A stretch of 48,892 bases of DNA from an uncultured Prevotella sp. (GCA_900557035.1 USRA01000006.1:1-48892), one strand, 5' to 3'; shown: positions 1-7,932, counted from the first letter of the stretch. The notes: a model not told the origin generated them from the sequence alone. Translations and numbers: made by a program.

Positions 1-669
1 CATAATTAACGTTAAAAAATACGCTCAAAGCTTGCTCAATTAGAGTAAAACAGGGCGTGTGGGGTATCGCGAATGAAACCTCAGAGCGTGTTAATGCTTC
101 TTTTATTGGAGCAAAGTTACGATTTTCTTTTGAAACCAACAAGAGTTTTCTCAAAAAAGTTTGGAAAAAGTTGGTGGGGCAATCTTTTGCTTCCGTCTAT
201 ACCATTTGCTGGTATTTCTTATTTATTGACAAGAGGTGGCAATCTGAAAGATTAAGGGAGGATGATGATACCTGGCGGATATACCCCAAAAAGTGACTCA
301 GTGACTCAGTGACTCAGTGACTCAGTTTATTTCCGACCCCCTATTGGGTTGTTTTCTGCTTACAGATTGTAAGTATATAGATTATATATTATATATAAAT
401 ATTTATATATATATAATATATCTACTATAAAGAGGGTAGAATATACGGGCAGAAATAAACTGAGTCACTGAGTCACTGAGTCACTGAGTCACTTTCTGAT
501 GCAGATGGATTTTCTGCTTAACCATCTTACTGGAAGAACTTTAGGACAAAAAACTATATTTCGAGGAACGCAACTCAATGCTTCTTTCTTCTCTATCTTA
601 TGAGTTAGGATTATTAACGTAGTTTCAAATTGAAAGCTGCTGAAAATCGGCCCTTATCACACCTTGAAA
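1..669. other. Non-coding region upstream of the HU-like gene
   Basis: No gene can be supported here. A reading frame is open from about 6 to 296 but has only a GTG start, no promoter or ribosome site, no recognisable domain, and it ends exactly where the GTGACTCA repeats start; it may be a decayed remnant. The stretch holds a large inverted repeat (290-495) around an AT-rich core, then about 170 nt without obvious content before the promoter of the HU-like gene. Confidence 0.5.
290..495. repeat. Perfect 44-bp inverted repeat made of GTGACTCA tandem units
   Basis: The left arm (290-333) carries four tandem copies of the octamer GTGACTCA (293-324) followed by GTTTATTTC. The right arm (452-495) is its exact reverse complement, with four TGAGTCAC copies at 461-492. 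The 118-nt spacer is very AT-rich (alternating TA around 370-425). I see no recombinase gene or TAnnTTTG promoter in the spacer. It could be a cruciform, a protein-binding array, an invertible segment or the scar of a mobile element; the sequence does not decide. Confidence 0.9.
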
Positions 670-701
670 TTTGGTGGTTCCAAAAAAAAGCCGTATCTTT
701 G
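670..701 (+). promoter_or_regulatory. Bacteroidota-type promoter of the HU-like gene
   Basis: TTTG (670-673) lies 20 bp before TATCTTTG (694-701), matching the -33/-7 consensus of the Bacteroidota primary sigma factor. The expected start near 705 gives a leader of about 100 nt before the ATG at 803. Confidence 0.75.
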
Positions 702-802
702 CACTGTCATTCAGAGATAAGGCGCCAATCGGATGAGTGACAAAAAACAGAATTAGTAACCATTAAAAATTGAATTATTAACCCTTTAAAAACTGATTGA
801 TT

Positions 803-1390
803 ATGGGACAAGGAACTAGTAAGTATCGTAAGATTACACGTACCCCTCAGACGGGTGAGAACGCAGGTAAGAAGCTCTGGTATGCTACTGCCGTGAGCGA
901 CCGTGAGATGAGTTTCGAGGACTTCGTGACTCATATCTCTGAGCACAACTCTCCATACAGCCGAGGCACTATCCACGGTGTGCTGATGGATACCCTCGAT
1001 TGCTTGAAGCATCTGATTCTGGACGGCAAGAGCGTCCGTTTCTCCGCCCTCGGATTGTTCTCCATCGGTATGACCTCACGTGGCGAGGTGAGCAAGGAGA
1101 AGGTGACGGCAGCAAGTGTGTTGGGCGTGCATCTGATTGTGAGAAATACAAAGACCTGGAGCAACGCCGAGCTGAAGAAGCTCACCAAGATCGTGGCATA
1201 CGATGACTATACATCGGGAGCCGATGGCGGCGGAACTGAAAATACTCCGGGCGGAGGCGGAACCAGCCAGGGTACTGGCGGCGAGACTAACAAGGATAAC
1301 GGCGGAACATCGCAGGGTGGCGGAACTAGCCAGGGTACTGGCGGCGGAACCGGTGGCGGCGATGAAGGCGGCGACAACGTAAATATGTAA
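803..1390 (+). CDS. HU-like DNA-binding protein with Gly-rich tail
   Basis: A 195-residue protein. Residues about 1-130 resemble the HU/IHF-like family common in Bacteroidota: an N-terminal basic segment, the conserved FVTHISEHNSPYSRGTIHGV helix region (41-60) and the beta-arm region SVRFSALGLFSIGM (77-90). Residues 139-195 are a low-complexity tail rich in Gly, Thr, Asn, Gln and Asp, with the phrase GGGTSQGTGG occurring twice, so it is probably disordered. The ATG at 803 is chosen over a TTG six bases upstream. A good promoter sits at 670-701. The next gene is a smalltalk ORF, the usual neighbour; the amidase gene that often follows is missing. DNA binding is inferred from the family. Confidence 0.85.
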   Translation: MGQGTSKYRKITRTPQTGENAGKKLWYATAVSDREMSFEDFVTHISEHNSPYSRGTIHGVLMDTLDCLKHLILDGKSVRFSALGLFSIGMTSRGEVSKEKVTAASVLGVHLIVRNTKTWSNAELKKLTKIVAYDDYTSGADGGGTENTPGGGGTSQGTGGETNKDNGGTSQGGGTSQGTGGGTGGGDEGGDNVNM

Positions 1391-1410
1391 ATCACTAAAA
1401 AAAACTGCTT

Positions 1411-1506
1411 ATGAAGAAAGAAACTTGGAAAACTGTATTTCAGATAGTGCTATCTATCTTAACCGCCATCGCCGCCTCTCTGGGCGTGACGAGCTGTGTG
1501 GCTTGA
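1411..1506 (+). CDS. Smalltalk protein (31 aa)
   Basis: A 31-residue ORF that begins MKKETWKTVFQIVLSIL and ends GVTSCVA. This is the typical form of the tiny 'smalltalk' family seen in Prevotella and Bacteroides behind HU-like DNA-binding genes: a short basic start, one hydrophobic helix (about 9-25) and a C-terminal Cys in a SC motif that resembles a lipobox without a mature chain. Function is unknown. It follows the HU-like gene by 20 nt and is probably co-transcribed. In many genomes an N-acetylmuramoyl-L-alanine amidase follows; here a terminator comes within 50 nt, so the module is shortened. Confidence 0.85.
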   Translation: MKKETWKTVFQIVLSILTAIAASLGVTSCVA

Positions 1507-1547
1507 CACATCGAAGCTAAAAAAGCTGAATGTCTTGACACATCGAA
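1502..1547 (+). repeat. 14-bp direct repeat at the smalltalk stop
   Basis: CTTGACACATCGAA occurs at 1502-1515, where it spans the smalltalk stop codon, and again at 1534-1547. Such a short duplication may mark a deletion or slippage event at the end of the module. Confidence 0.8.
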
Positions 1548-1552
1548 TTAAA

Positions 1553-1587
1553 AAAAGTGCCGATAGGTGAATCCTACCGGCACTTTT
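1553..1587. terminator. Intrinsic terminator, probably bidirectional
   Basis: AAAAGTGCCG and CGGCACTTTT form a stem, extended by AGG/CCT, around a short loop. It ends the HU/smalltalk unit on the plus strand and faces the terB-dnaJ gene end on the minus strand. Confidence 0.8.
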
Positions 1588-1641
1588 GCTGTATATGAGT
1601 TTCTTTTGCTGTATATGAATTTCCTTGTTGAAATCCTTTTC

Positions 1642-2508
1642 CTAGATGCCTCTAGCCTTGTAGATTTTATCCTTGGCATCGTTGATTTCCTGGAATTTCT
1701 TCTCGGCGGCACGGCGAACATCCTCGCCCAGAGCAGCTACCTTATCGGGGTGATGCTTGAGCGCCATCTTGCGGTAGGCCGCCTTCACCTCGTCATTGGA
1801 AGCGTCAGGCGAGATGCCGAGGATGCGGTAGGCATCTTCCAGCGAAGTGGCTGATGAATCGCCGCCATGCATGCCCAGCATCTGATCTACGTCCGATGCT
1901 TCCAGCCCCATGTGGAGGGCTACTTCCTTCAGCGCCTGAATCTCCTCAGGAGAAACCACATTGTCTGCCTGGGCTATCATCACGAGGAAGTTGAGCAACT
2001 GCAGGCGCTGCTCGTACATCATGTTGGCACGTATCTGATGACAGCTGTCCTGTATCACCGTGCGATACTGCTGCATGCCCATGCGCTTCTGCTGCTCGAA
2101 GAGCTTGAGGAGGATTTCCTCGCCCTGCTGCTTCGCCGCCATACCGAAGTTCTGGAGTAGGAACCGGCGCACCAGCTCCATCTCTGAATGCATGATCCTG
2201 CCATCTACATTGATGATGTAAGAGGCGAGAACCAGGAGCGAGAACATAAAACTATTTCGCTCTCCCTCGTAGGCGTGCTGCTGACCGTAGCCGCCGTAAC
2301 TTCCGTTTCCATATCCTCCGCTGCCATGTCCGCTGTAAGCTTCGTAGGCGTTGGAGTATTCTCTGTTGTTATATCCCTCACTGCCAGGCTTATTGACCTC
2401 GTCTAGCCCATGGTCGAAGAGCGAGCCGAGGGCGAATCCTGCAAGGGCGCCAAGAGGTCCTGCGGTGATGAATCCCAGAAATCCTCCTATCCATTTTCCT
2501 GCTGCCAT
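1642..2508 (-). CDS. TerB/DnaJ-domain protein (DjlA-like)
   Basis: A 288-residue protein from the ATG at 2508; the frame is open 26 codons further upstream, but MAAGKWIGGFLGF is the natural N-terminus. Residues 7-34 are a Gly/Ala-rich hydrophobic segment like a glycine zipper, so membrane association is likely. Residues 45-75 are a Gly/Tyr/Ser-rich linker. Residues about 80-205 resemble a TerB-like helical domain (acidic patches NVDGRIMHSE and QADNVVSPEE). The last 65 residues are a J domain with the HPD motif in ALKHHPDKV, needed to stimulate a DnaK ATPase. This order is that of DjlA-type membrane co-chaperones. It is the last gene of the minus-strand group ugd-maoC-terB/dnaJ. Confidence 0.85.
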   Translation of the reverse strand: MAAGKWIGGFLGFITAGPLGALAGFALGSLFDHGLDEVNKPGSEGYNNREYSNAYEAYSGHGSGGYGNGSYGGYGQQHAYEGERNSFMFSLLVLASYIINVDGRIMHSEMELVRRFLLQNFGMAAKQQGEEILLKLFEQQKRMGMQQYRTVIQDSCHQIRANMMYEQRLQLLNFLVMIAQADNVVSPEEIQALKEVALHMGLEASDVDQMLGMHGGDSSATSLEDAYRILGISPDASNDEVKAAYRKMALKHHPDKVAALGEDVRRAAEKKFQEINDAKDKIYKARGI

Positions 2509-2628
2509 ATATACTGATTTTTCTGAATGATAATCAAGTTGAAAAGCCCCCGACTTCTGCCGTATGCTAAGAAAAGAAGCATGCAACTTCGGAAGGGGGC
2601 AAGTGCTGATTATAAAGAGGTATCTTTT

Positions 2629-3096
2629 TTATTTCTCGAAATAGTAGAGGAACTGGGCAATACCTGAAAGTGCTGGCTTGCGCTGGCCTTCTATCTCGAT
2701 GGTAAACTTGATGCTGGTCTTGCAGATACCACGGAGATTCTGAATATCATGGAGTGTTGCCACGAGGCGAACACGTGAACCGGTGATGACCGGCTGACCG
2801 AAACGCATCTCATCCATACCATAGTTTACGAGCATCTTGATGTTGTTTACCTCGATGATCTGCTGCCAGAGATATGGCAGTACAGAGAGGGTGAGGTAGC
2901 CGTGAGCGATGGTGCTGTGGTAAGGGCTTTCTACCTTGGCGCGCTCTACATCTACGTGAATCCACTGTGGATCGAGGGTTGCGTCTGCAAACTTGTTGAT
3001 ACGGTCCTGGTCGATCTGCAACCAGTCTGATTCACCTAACTTCTCACCGAGGTGAGATGCAAAATCCTCATAGGAATTGATTACTAACTTTGCCAT
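2629..3096 (-). CDS. MaoC-family (R)-specific enoyl hydratase-like protein
   Basis: A 155-residue single hot-dog-fold protein. The hydratase motif is clear: FADATLDPQWIHVD (36-49) supplies the catalytic Asp43 and His48, and IAHGYLTLS (63-71) the conserved Gly loop. This fits the NodN/MaoC group, which hydrates trans-2-enoyl-CoA or enoyl-ACP to the R-3-hydroxy form. The physiological substrate cannot be read from the sequence. It lies 62 nt downstream of ugd and 120 nt upstream of the TerB/DnaJ gene, all on the minus strand, so co-transcription is possible without an obvious shared pathway. Confidence 0.88.
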   Translation of the reverse strand: MAKLVINSYEDFASHLGEKLGESDWLQIDQDRINKFADATLDPQWIHVDVERAKVESPYHSTIAHGYLTLSVLPYLWQQIIEVNNIKMLVNYGMDEMRFGQPVITGSRVRLVATLHDIQNLRGICKTSIKFTIEIEGQRKPALSGIAQFLYYFEK

Positions 3097-3158
3097 TTTT
3101 ATCTTTTTTTTTAATTGTTATTTGCGATATTCTTAAAGCTTTTGCCCTTTTTAGGGCG

Positions 3159-4412
3159 TTAGTCTCTTCGGAAGATATCCCGGGTATAGACTTTTCCCTT
3201 CACGTCATCGAGGCATTTATCGTATCTGTTGGCGATGATAGCCTGACTCTGCTTCTTGAAATCCTCCAGGTCGTTTACCACGCGGCTGCCGAAGAAGGTG
3301 GTTCCACTCTTCAGCGTAGGCTCGTAGATGATAACCTGGGCGCCCTTCGCCTTGATGCGCTTCATCACGCCCTGGATGCTGCTCTGGCGGAAATTGTCGC
3401 TGTTGCTCTTCATCGTGAGGCGATACACTCCGATGGTGCAAGGCTTCTCTTCCTCCTCGCGGTAGTTGTTCTGGTTGGCGTAATCGTAGTAGCCTGCCAT
3501 GTGAAGCACTCGGTCGGCGATGAAATCCTTGCGGGTGCGGTTGCTCTCTACGATGGCCTGGATCAGATTCTCGGGCACGTCGGCATAGTTTGCCAGCAGC
3601 TGCTTGGTATCCTTCGGCAGACAGTAGCCGCCATATCCGAACGACGGATTGTTGTAGAAGGTGCCGATGCGAGGGTCCAGTCCCACACCCGATATGATGG
3701 CCTGGGTGTCTAGTCCCTTCATTTCGGCATAGGTGTCCAGCTCGTTGAAGTAGCTTACTCGGAGCGCCAGGTAGGTGTTGGCGAAGAGTTTCACCGCCTC
3801 TGCCTCTGTGAGCCCCATGAAGAGGGTGTCGATGTTCTTCTTGATGGCTCCATCCTGCAAGAGTTCTGCGAAGAGATGCGCCGCCTTGTCGAGTCGCTCA
3901 TCTCCTGCCGGTCTGCCCACGATGATGCGGCTAGGGTAGAGATTGTCGTAGAGCGCCTTGCTCTCGCGCAGGAATTCCGGGGCGAAGATGATGTTCTCGC
4001 TGCCCATCTTCCGGCGTATGTTCTCGGTGTAGCCCACTGGAATGGTGCTCTTGATGACCATGATGGCATCTGGGTTCACATCCTTGACCAGCTGGATGAC
4101 CTCTTCTACATGCGATGTGTCGAAGTAGTTCTTCACGGGGTCGTAGTTGGTTGGCGTGGCGATTACCACGAAGTCGGCGTCCCTGTAGGCTGCGGCAGCA
4201 TCGGTGGTAGCCTTGAGGTTGAGCTTTTTCTCTGCCAGGTATTTCTCGATGTATTCGTCCTGGATAGGTGAGCGGCGGTGGTTGATGAGTTCCACCTTTT
4301 CGGGAACCACGTCCACAGCCACCACCTCGTGATGCTGGCTCAGCAGCGTGGCGATGCTCAATCCTACATAGCCTGTTCCGGCTACGGCTATCTTTATATT
4401 TTCTTTTGCCAT
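3159..4412 (-). CDS. ugd: UDP-glucose 6-dehydrogenase
   Basis: A 417-residue cytosolic NAD-dependent enzyme that oxidises UDP-glucose to UDP-glucuronate for capsule, exopolysaccharide or LPS sugars. The start at 4412 places the Rossmann motif AGTGYVGLS (11-19, GxGxxG) next to the N-terminus; the frame runs 45 codons further upstream without recognisable sequence. The central dimerisation helix follows, and the catalytic loop [15 protein letters not shown] carries Cys264 and Lys267. The C-terminal domain has IYEPTLKSG. Overall it resembles E. coli Ugd closely, including length. A -33/-7 promoter at 4438-4468 would put the start about 20 nt upstream of the ATG. No glycosyltransferase genes are adjacent. 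Confidence 0.93.
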   Translation of the reverse strand: MAKENIKIAVAGTGYVGLSIATLLSQHHEVVAVDVVPEKVELINHRRSPIQDEYIEKYLAEKKLNLKATTDAAAAYRDADFVVIATPTNYDPVKNYFDTSHVEEVIQLVKDVNPDAIMVIKSTIPVGYTENIRRKMGSENIIFAPEFLRESKALYDNLYPSRIIVGRPAGDERLDKAAHLFAELLQDGAIKKNIDTLFMGLTEAEAVKLFANTYLALRVSYFNELDTYAEMKGLDTQAIISGVGLDPRIGTFYNNPSFGYGGYCLPKDTKQLLANYADVPENLIQAIVESNRTRKDFIADRVLHMAGYYDYANQNNYREEEEKPCTIGVYRLTMKSNSDNFRQSSIQGVMKRIKAKGAQVIIYEPTLKSGTTFFGSRVVNDLEDFKKQSQAIIANRYDKCLDDVKGKVYTRDIFRRD

Positions 4413-4437
4413 TACCTTTTTTATATTTAAATTGCTG

Positions 4438-4468
4438 CAAAGGTAATAATAAATAGGTAGAATGCAAA
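4438..4468 (-). promoter_or_regulatory. Promoter of ugd
   Basis: On the minus strand, TTTG (4468-4465) precedes TACCTTTG (4445-4438) by 19 bp, the Bacteroidota consensus. The short leader to the ATG at 4412 supports that start. Confidence 0.7.
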
Positions 4469-4523
4469 ATGTTGCGCCGATTTTTATTAAAAAATAACTG
4501 AAATGGCGGCTGAAAAAGCCCTT

Positions 4524-4579
4524 CAAAATTTGCGTATTTCTGAGCATCTGTACGATTGGCCGGAAATACGCAAATTTTG
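4524..4579. repeat. 17-bp perfect inverted repeat
   Basis: CAAAATTTGCGTATTTC (4524-4540) and its reverse complement (4563-4579) flank a 22-nt spacer. It lies between the end of the HsdR_N-like gene and the ugd promoter. There is no clear T-run, so it may be a weak terminator, a REP-like palindrome or a binding site. Confidence 0.85.
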
Positions 4580-4661
4580 GAGGGGGATAAATGGGGCGTT
4601 TTGGGGGTGATGATGGAAGAATGGGAGAGGATCCGACTGGCTGTCTTTCTGTCTGATTTTC

Positions 4662-5120
4662 CTATATTGTCAATAAATCAGTATAGTCGGGAATCTCTTC
4701 GAGGAATAAATATTTTTTGTCGTCGTAATCCATCCGGCAGATATAGTGCTCCAGTCCGTTGCTCACCACCAGGTAATCTACGTGGAGCAGGAGGTTATAT
4801 ACCGAAATCTGATCGAACACCTTCTGCGTGATGGGGATATGCGGCGCCTTGTATTCGATAATCATCCTGGGGCGGAGCTCGCGGCTGTAGAGCACGCTGT
4901 CGGCACGCAGCACCTTGTCGCCGCATTTCAGCTGGATCTCGTTGGCGAGCAGCGGGGCAGGGTAGCCCTTGTGCTCGATGAGATAGTGTACGAAGTGCTG
5001 GCGCACCCATTCTTCGGGCGTGATGGCTACGTATTTCCTGCGCAGTACATCCAGTATCTTGGGCTGCTGTTTCGTGCCCGAAACCTTCATTTCGAAGGTT
5101 GGTAAGTTCAAACGAATCAT
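4662..5120 (-). CDS. HsdR N-terminal-like (PD-(D/E)XK fold) protein
   Basis: A 152-residue protein resembling the HSDR_N_2 domain family, widespread single-domain proteins related to the nuclease part of type I restriction R subunits. The nuclease core is visible: Asp74 in RADSVLY and the E-x-K pair Glu89/Lys91 in MIIEYKAPHIP. No helicase, specificity or methylase gene is nearby, so it is not part of a complete restriction system; its role is unknown. It diverges from holA with about 130 nt between the starts. A TATA-rich repeat (5124-5145) sits directly in front of its ATG. Confidence 0.85.
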   Translation of the reverse strand: MIRLNLPTFEMKVSGTKQQPKILDVLRRKYVAITPEEWVRQHFVHYLIEHKGYPAPLLANEIQLKCGDKVLRADSVLYSRELRPRMIIEYKAPHIPITQKVFDQISVYNLLLHVDYLVVSNGLEHYICRMDYDDKKYLFLEEIPDYTDLLTI

Positions 5121-5123
5121 TTT

Positions 5124-5145
5124 TTATACCTTATTATATATATAG
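5124..5145 (-). repeat. Recurrent leader motif, copy 1
   Basis: Read on the minus strand this is TATATATAATAAGGTATAA with an extra CTA in front, ending three bases before the ATG at 5120. The same sequence recurs at 26031, 26771 and 43458, with looser forms at 8001 and 48439. Confidence 0.7.
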
Positions 5146-5160
5146 TTCGATTTATTTTTG

Positions 5161-5168
5161 TACCTTTG
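5161..5168 (+). promoter_or_regulatory. -7 element of holA
   Basis: TACCTTTG fits the -7 consensus; the -33 partner is poor. The expected start near 5172 leaves an 80-nt leader to the ATG at 5253, and the leader contains an imperfect repeat of GCAGGCTGGA(A/T)T. Confidence 0.5.
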
Positions 5169-5252
5169 CAAATGGATTGCAGGCTGGATTCTCTGTGCAG
5201 ACAGATGAATGGCAGGCTGGAATCACAGTGCAAAGATACAAAAAATAAATCA

Positions 5253-6281
5253 ATGGCAGAAAAGAAAAATGCAATAAGTTACGAGTCGATTATGAAAGAT
5301 CTCAAGGCTCGGAAGTTTGCGCCCGTGTATGTTCTGATGGGCGACGAACCTTTCTATATAGACAAGATCTGCGATTATATCGCCGAAAACGTGCTCCAGC
5401 CGGAAGAGCGGGACTTCAACCAGACCGTGCTTTTCGGGGCGGATACCACAGCGGTGCAGGTGGTGGATCAGTGTAAGGGATATCCGATGATGGCGGAATT
5501 CAGAGTGGTGATTGTAAAAGAAGCACAGAATCTGAAGAGCCTGGATGCCCTGGAGAAGTATCTCGAGAAACCGGTGAAATCCACCATTCTCGTCATCTGT
5601 AACAAAAACGGCAGTATCGACCGCAGAAAGAAGTTTGTTCCGAGAGCCGAACAGGTGGGAGTGGTGTTCGAGAGTAAAAAGCTCTACGACCGTCAGCTTC
5701 CGGGTTTCATCGAAACCTATCTCAAGGCTCGCAAGGCAACCATCGAACCGAAGGCGGTGCAGATGGTGGCAGATCATATCGGAGCCGATCTTCATCGCCT
5801 CACCTCCGAACTCGACAAGCTGCTCATCTCTCTTCCTGACTCCGACCGAAGGGTGACTCCGGCTGTGGTGGAACGTGAAATAGGAGTGAGCAAGGACTTC
5901 AATGCTTTCGAACTTCGCAGCGCCATCATCCAGCGTGATGTTTTCAAGGCAAATCAGATAATAAACTATTTTGACAGCAACCCGAAGTCGGGGTCGCTCT
6001 ATGCGCTCCTCCCGTTGCTCTTCAGTTATTTCCAGAATCTGATGATAGCCTATTATGCTCCGAATAAGCAGAACGAAAATGAGCTTGCAAAATTCCTGGA
6101 TTTGCGCGGAACCTGGGCGGTGCGCGATTATACGATGGGAATGAGAAACTATTCCGGAGTGAAAGTGATGCAGATTATAGAGAAGCTGAAAGAGGTGGAT
6201 GCGAAGAGCAAGGGCATCGATAATCCGTTTACTTCGGCAGGCGAATTGATGAGAGAACTCATCTTTTTCATCCTCCATTAG
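5253..6281 (+). CDS. holA: DNA polymerase III subunit delta
   Basis: A 342-residue protein, the usual length for the clamp-loader delta subunit, which opens the beta sliding clamp during replication. The N-terminal AAA+-like fold is recognisable from FAPVYVLMGDEPFYIDKI near residues 22-39 and the segment FRVVIVKEAQNL; the middle has the delta-typical IGADLHRLTSELDKL; the C-terminal collar helices follow. As expected for delta there is no Walker A lysine. The ATG at 5253 is preferred to an upstream TTG at 5166 because the upstream peptide is low-quality repeat sequence. A strong terminator candidate follows at 6415. Confidence 0.9.
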   Translation: MAEKKNAISYESIMKDLKARKFAPVYVLMGDEPFYIDKICDYIAENVLQPEERDFNQTVLFGADTTAVQVVDQCKGYPMMAEFRVVIVKEAQNLKSLDALEKYLEKPVKSTILVICNKNGSIDRRKKFVPRAEQVGVVFESKKLYDRQLPGFIETYLKARKATIEPKAVQMVADHIGADLHRLTSELDKLLISLPDSDRRVTPAVVEREIGVSKDFNAFELRSAIIQRDVFKANQIINYFDSNPKSGSLYALLPLLFSYFQNLMIAYYAPNKQNENELAKFLDLRGTWAVRDYTMGMRNYSGVKVMQIIEKLKEVDAKSKGIDNPFTSAGELMRELIFFILH

Positions 6282-6414
6282 GCTGCTTTCCGGCTCCAAA
6301 AATCCGTCGATGGGCGAGGGTGGGAGAGAGGCTGATTTTTACTCCTCCTTCGTCTTGTCGGAGAAATGAAATGATCTGGAATCGGGGAGGGCGTTTAGCT
6401 TCCTGAAAGTGGTG

Positions 6415-6457
6415 AAAATAGCGTTCGTTATCGGGAAAACGGGCGCTATTTTTTTTG
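6415..6457 (+). terminator. Terminator of holA
   Basis: AAAATAGCG (6415-6423) pairs with CGCTATTTT (6444-6452) and is followed by a run of T. It lies 134 nt after the holA stop. Confidence 0.75.
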
Positions 6458-7161
6458 TTTTTCTCGTGGGGAATCTCTCGTTTGGATGGATTTCTCATCT
6501 AGATGGTCATTTTTCAGTTTTCGCTGAAATCGCAGTTAACTATAATGAATATCAGCTAGTTAACGAAAATAACCCCCTTCAATACTCGCATTTTTGAGCA
6601 AAACCTGACCAACGGGCTTGAAAACGCTCAAAATGGAAAAAATTGCCATCCTCAGACCCTTCTTTTTTAGTGTTTGCATTTATTAAGGTTTATGTTTCTG
6701 TAGTTTAATAATGTAAATGTGTATTTTGTAAATCGTTCTTTATATTTATGAATCTAAACTAAAGAAAACTAAATCGAAGAAAAAAGAGGGTGATTTTACA
6801 AACGTAAATGTAAATCGGGTGGTTTTGGAATATGAATGTATAAATATACAAATGAGTTATCGAAGTGAAAACATATTGAAACCCAGTGTTTTATAGATTT
6901 CTGTTGTTTTGAGTAAGATTATGATTTGGGATTTTGTGCAAGAAAGATGCATAAATGCGGCTGAAATGCCTATTTGTAGGGAATGAAGGCTTTGAAACTC
7001 AGTGAATTGATAGTTTTAAATAAAGCAAACCATTGTAAAAGCATTAGATTACTAAAGTTAGATTTGTAAATCTAAACCATAAAACTAAGAAAGCGAAGAT
7101 TGGAAGTTTAAATTTGTAAATACAAACCTAAAGTTTAAAAAACAAAATTTTTCCCGAAAAG
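6458..7161. other. AT-rich intergenic region without a detectable gene
   Basis: About 700 nt with short, scattered open frames only and no protein I recognise. It is rich in phrases such as GTAAATG and TAAATCTAAA. A partly paired stem (CATTTTTGAGC near 6589 with GCTCAAAATG near 6625) and a perfect palindrome at 7058-7075 are present. It may hold regulatory sites of the downstream regulator or a small RNA, but no promoter-terminator pair is evident. Confidence 0.5.
7058..7075. promoter_or_regulatory. 18-bp palindrome, possible operator
   Basis: TTAGATTTGTAAATCTAA is two perfect 8-bp half-sites around GT, about 105 bp upstream of the -33 box of the XRE-type regulator. A second, shorter palindrome TTTGGTAAAACCAAA (7162-7176) overlaps the -33 box itself. 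Autoregulation is inference. Confidence 0.4.
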
Positions 7162-7193
7162 TTTGGTAAAACCAAATTTTTGCTTTATCTTTG
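7162..7193 (+). promoter_or_regulatory. Promoter of the XRE-type regulator
   Basis: TTTG (7162-7165) and TATCTTTG (7186-7193) are 20 bp apart. The -33 box lies inside the palindrome TTTGGT-AAA-ACCAAA, a classic place for a repressor site. Confidence 0.75.
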
Positions 7194-7271
7194 TAAAATC
7201 TAAGAAAAATGGGGCAAAAACGGCCCTGTTCGGAAATAAAACATCGTAAAAAATCAAATTCAAACATAGTG

Positions 7272-7859
7272 ATGAAAGACAGAATCAGACAGATCATGGA
7301 GGACCAACACCTCAACCAACAGAACTTCGCGCAGCTCATCGGAAAGTCGACAGCGACCCTGAGCAGCATCTTCAATGATCGCACAAAACCATCGCTCGAC
7401 ATCGTGGATGCAATCAAGAAAAAGTTGCCTCAGGTGAACCTTGAGTGGTTGCTTTATGGTACTCCTCCTATGTATATTAATAAGGTGGAAGGTGCCCAGG
7501 CGGGTGCTTCAGCCAGAGGTGAAAACGGAGCGGACGAGGATTCGCTTGATATGTATGGAGATGCTGTAGGTGTGGCTGGTACAGGCGCTTCGGCAGCAGG
7601 CATGGGCGGAAGCCATGGGGGTATAGGTGGCGCTGGCGGCGTGGTGGAGCCTACCCTGGATTTCGGGGGCAGCGAGGGATCCGACTCCCCTACTTCTCCA
7701 TCGCTCTTTGACCAGCCTCAAACACACGGTGTAAAAAGGACATCTAAAAATATCGCTAATGCGGCGGTTAAATATGTGGACAAGCCACAACGCAAGATTA
7801 CCGAGATCCGCATCTTCTACGATGATCAGACCTGGGAGACTTTCGTTCCGAAGAAATAG
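7272..7859 (+). CDS. XRE-type helix-turn-helix regulator with long linker
   Basis: A 195-residue protein. Residues 1-65 form a Cro/C1-type helix-turn-helix: NQQNFAQLIGKSTATLSSIF (15-34) covers the recognition region and LEWLLYGTPPMY closes the domain, as in Bacteroidota phage-repressor-like regulators. Residues about 72-150 are a Gly/Ala/Ser-rich flexible linker, and residues 170-195 (KITEIRIFYDDQTWETFVP) a compact conserved-looking end whose role I do not know. The ATG at 7272 is preferred to an in-frame ATG at 7209, because the latter would add 21 mostly basic residues before the domain. Palindromes at its promoter suggest autoregulation. Target genes are unknown. Confidence 0.82.
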   Translation: MKDRIRQIMEDQHLNQQNFAQLIGKSTATLSSIFNDRTKPSLDIVDAIKKKLPQVNLEWLLYGTPPMYINKVEGAQAGASARGENGADEDSLDMYGDAVGVAGTGASAAGMGGSHGGIGGAGGVVEPTLDFGGSEGSDSPTSPSLFDQPQTHGVKRTSKNIANAAVKYVDKPQRKITEIRIFYDDQTWETFVPKK

Positions 7860-7877
7860 ACCTGTGCCCTGCTGTCT

Positions 7878-7932
7878 GGAATAAAGTAGGAATAAAGAAG
7901 GAATAAAGAAGGAATAAAGAAGGAATAAAGTA
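7878..7932 (+). repeat. Five tandem copies of an 11-bp unit
   Basis: The unit GGAATAAAG(A/T)A is repeated five times head to tail between the regulator gene and pyrK; the first and last copies end in TA, the middle three in AA. The period is about one helical turn. Confidence 0.95.

Noticed and set aside
57..296. 79-residue open frame at the left edge
   Set aside because: GTG start, no recognisable family, no promoter and an end inside the repeat array. Possibly a decayed remnant, not supported as a gene.
4662..5120. Type I restriction enzyme R subunit
   Set aside because: Only the N-terminal nuclease-like domain is present, at the standard length of the single-domain family; no helicase, S or M genes.
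5250..6299. 349-residue open frame antisense to holA
   Set aside because: His/Leu-rich shadow of a well-supported gene; no domain or promoter.
7878..7932. Possible CRISPR array
   Set aside because: Direct repeats are contiguous 11-mers without spacers; no cas genes in the window.
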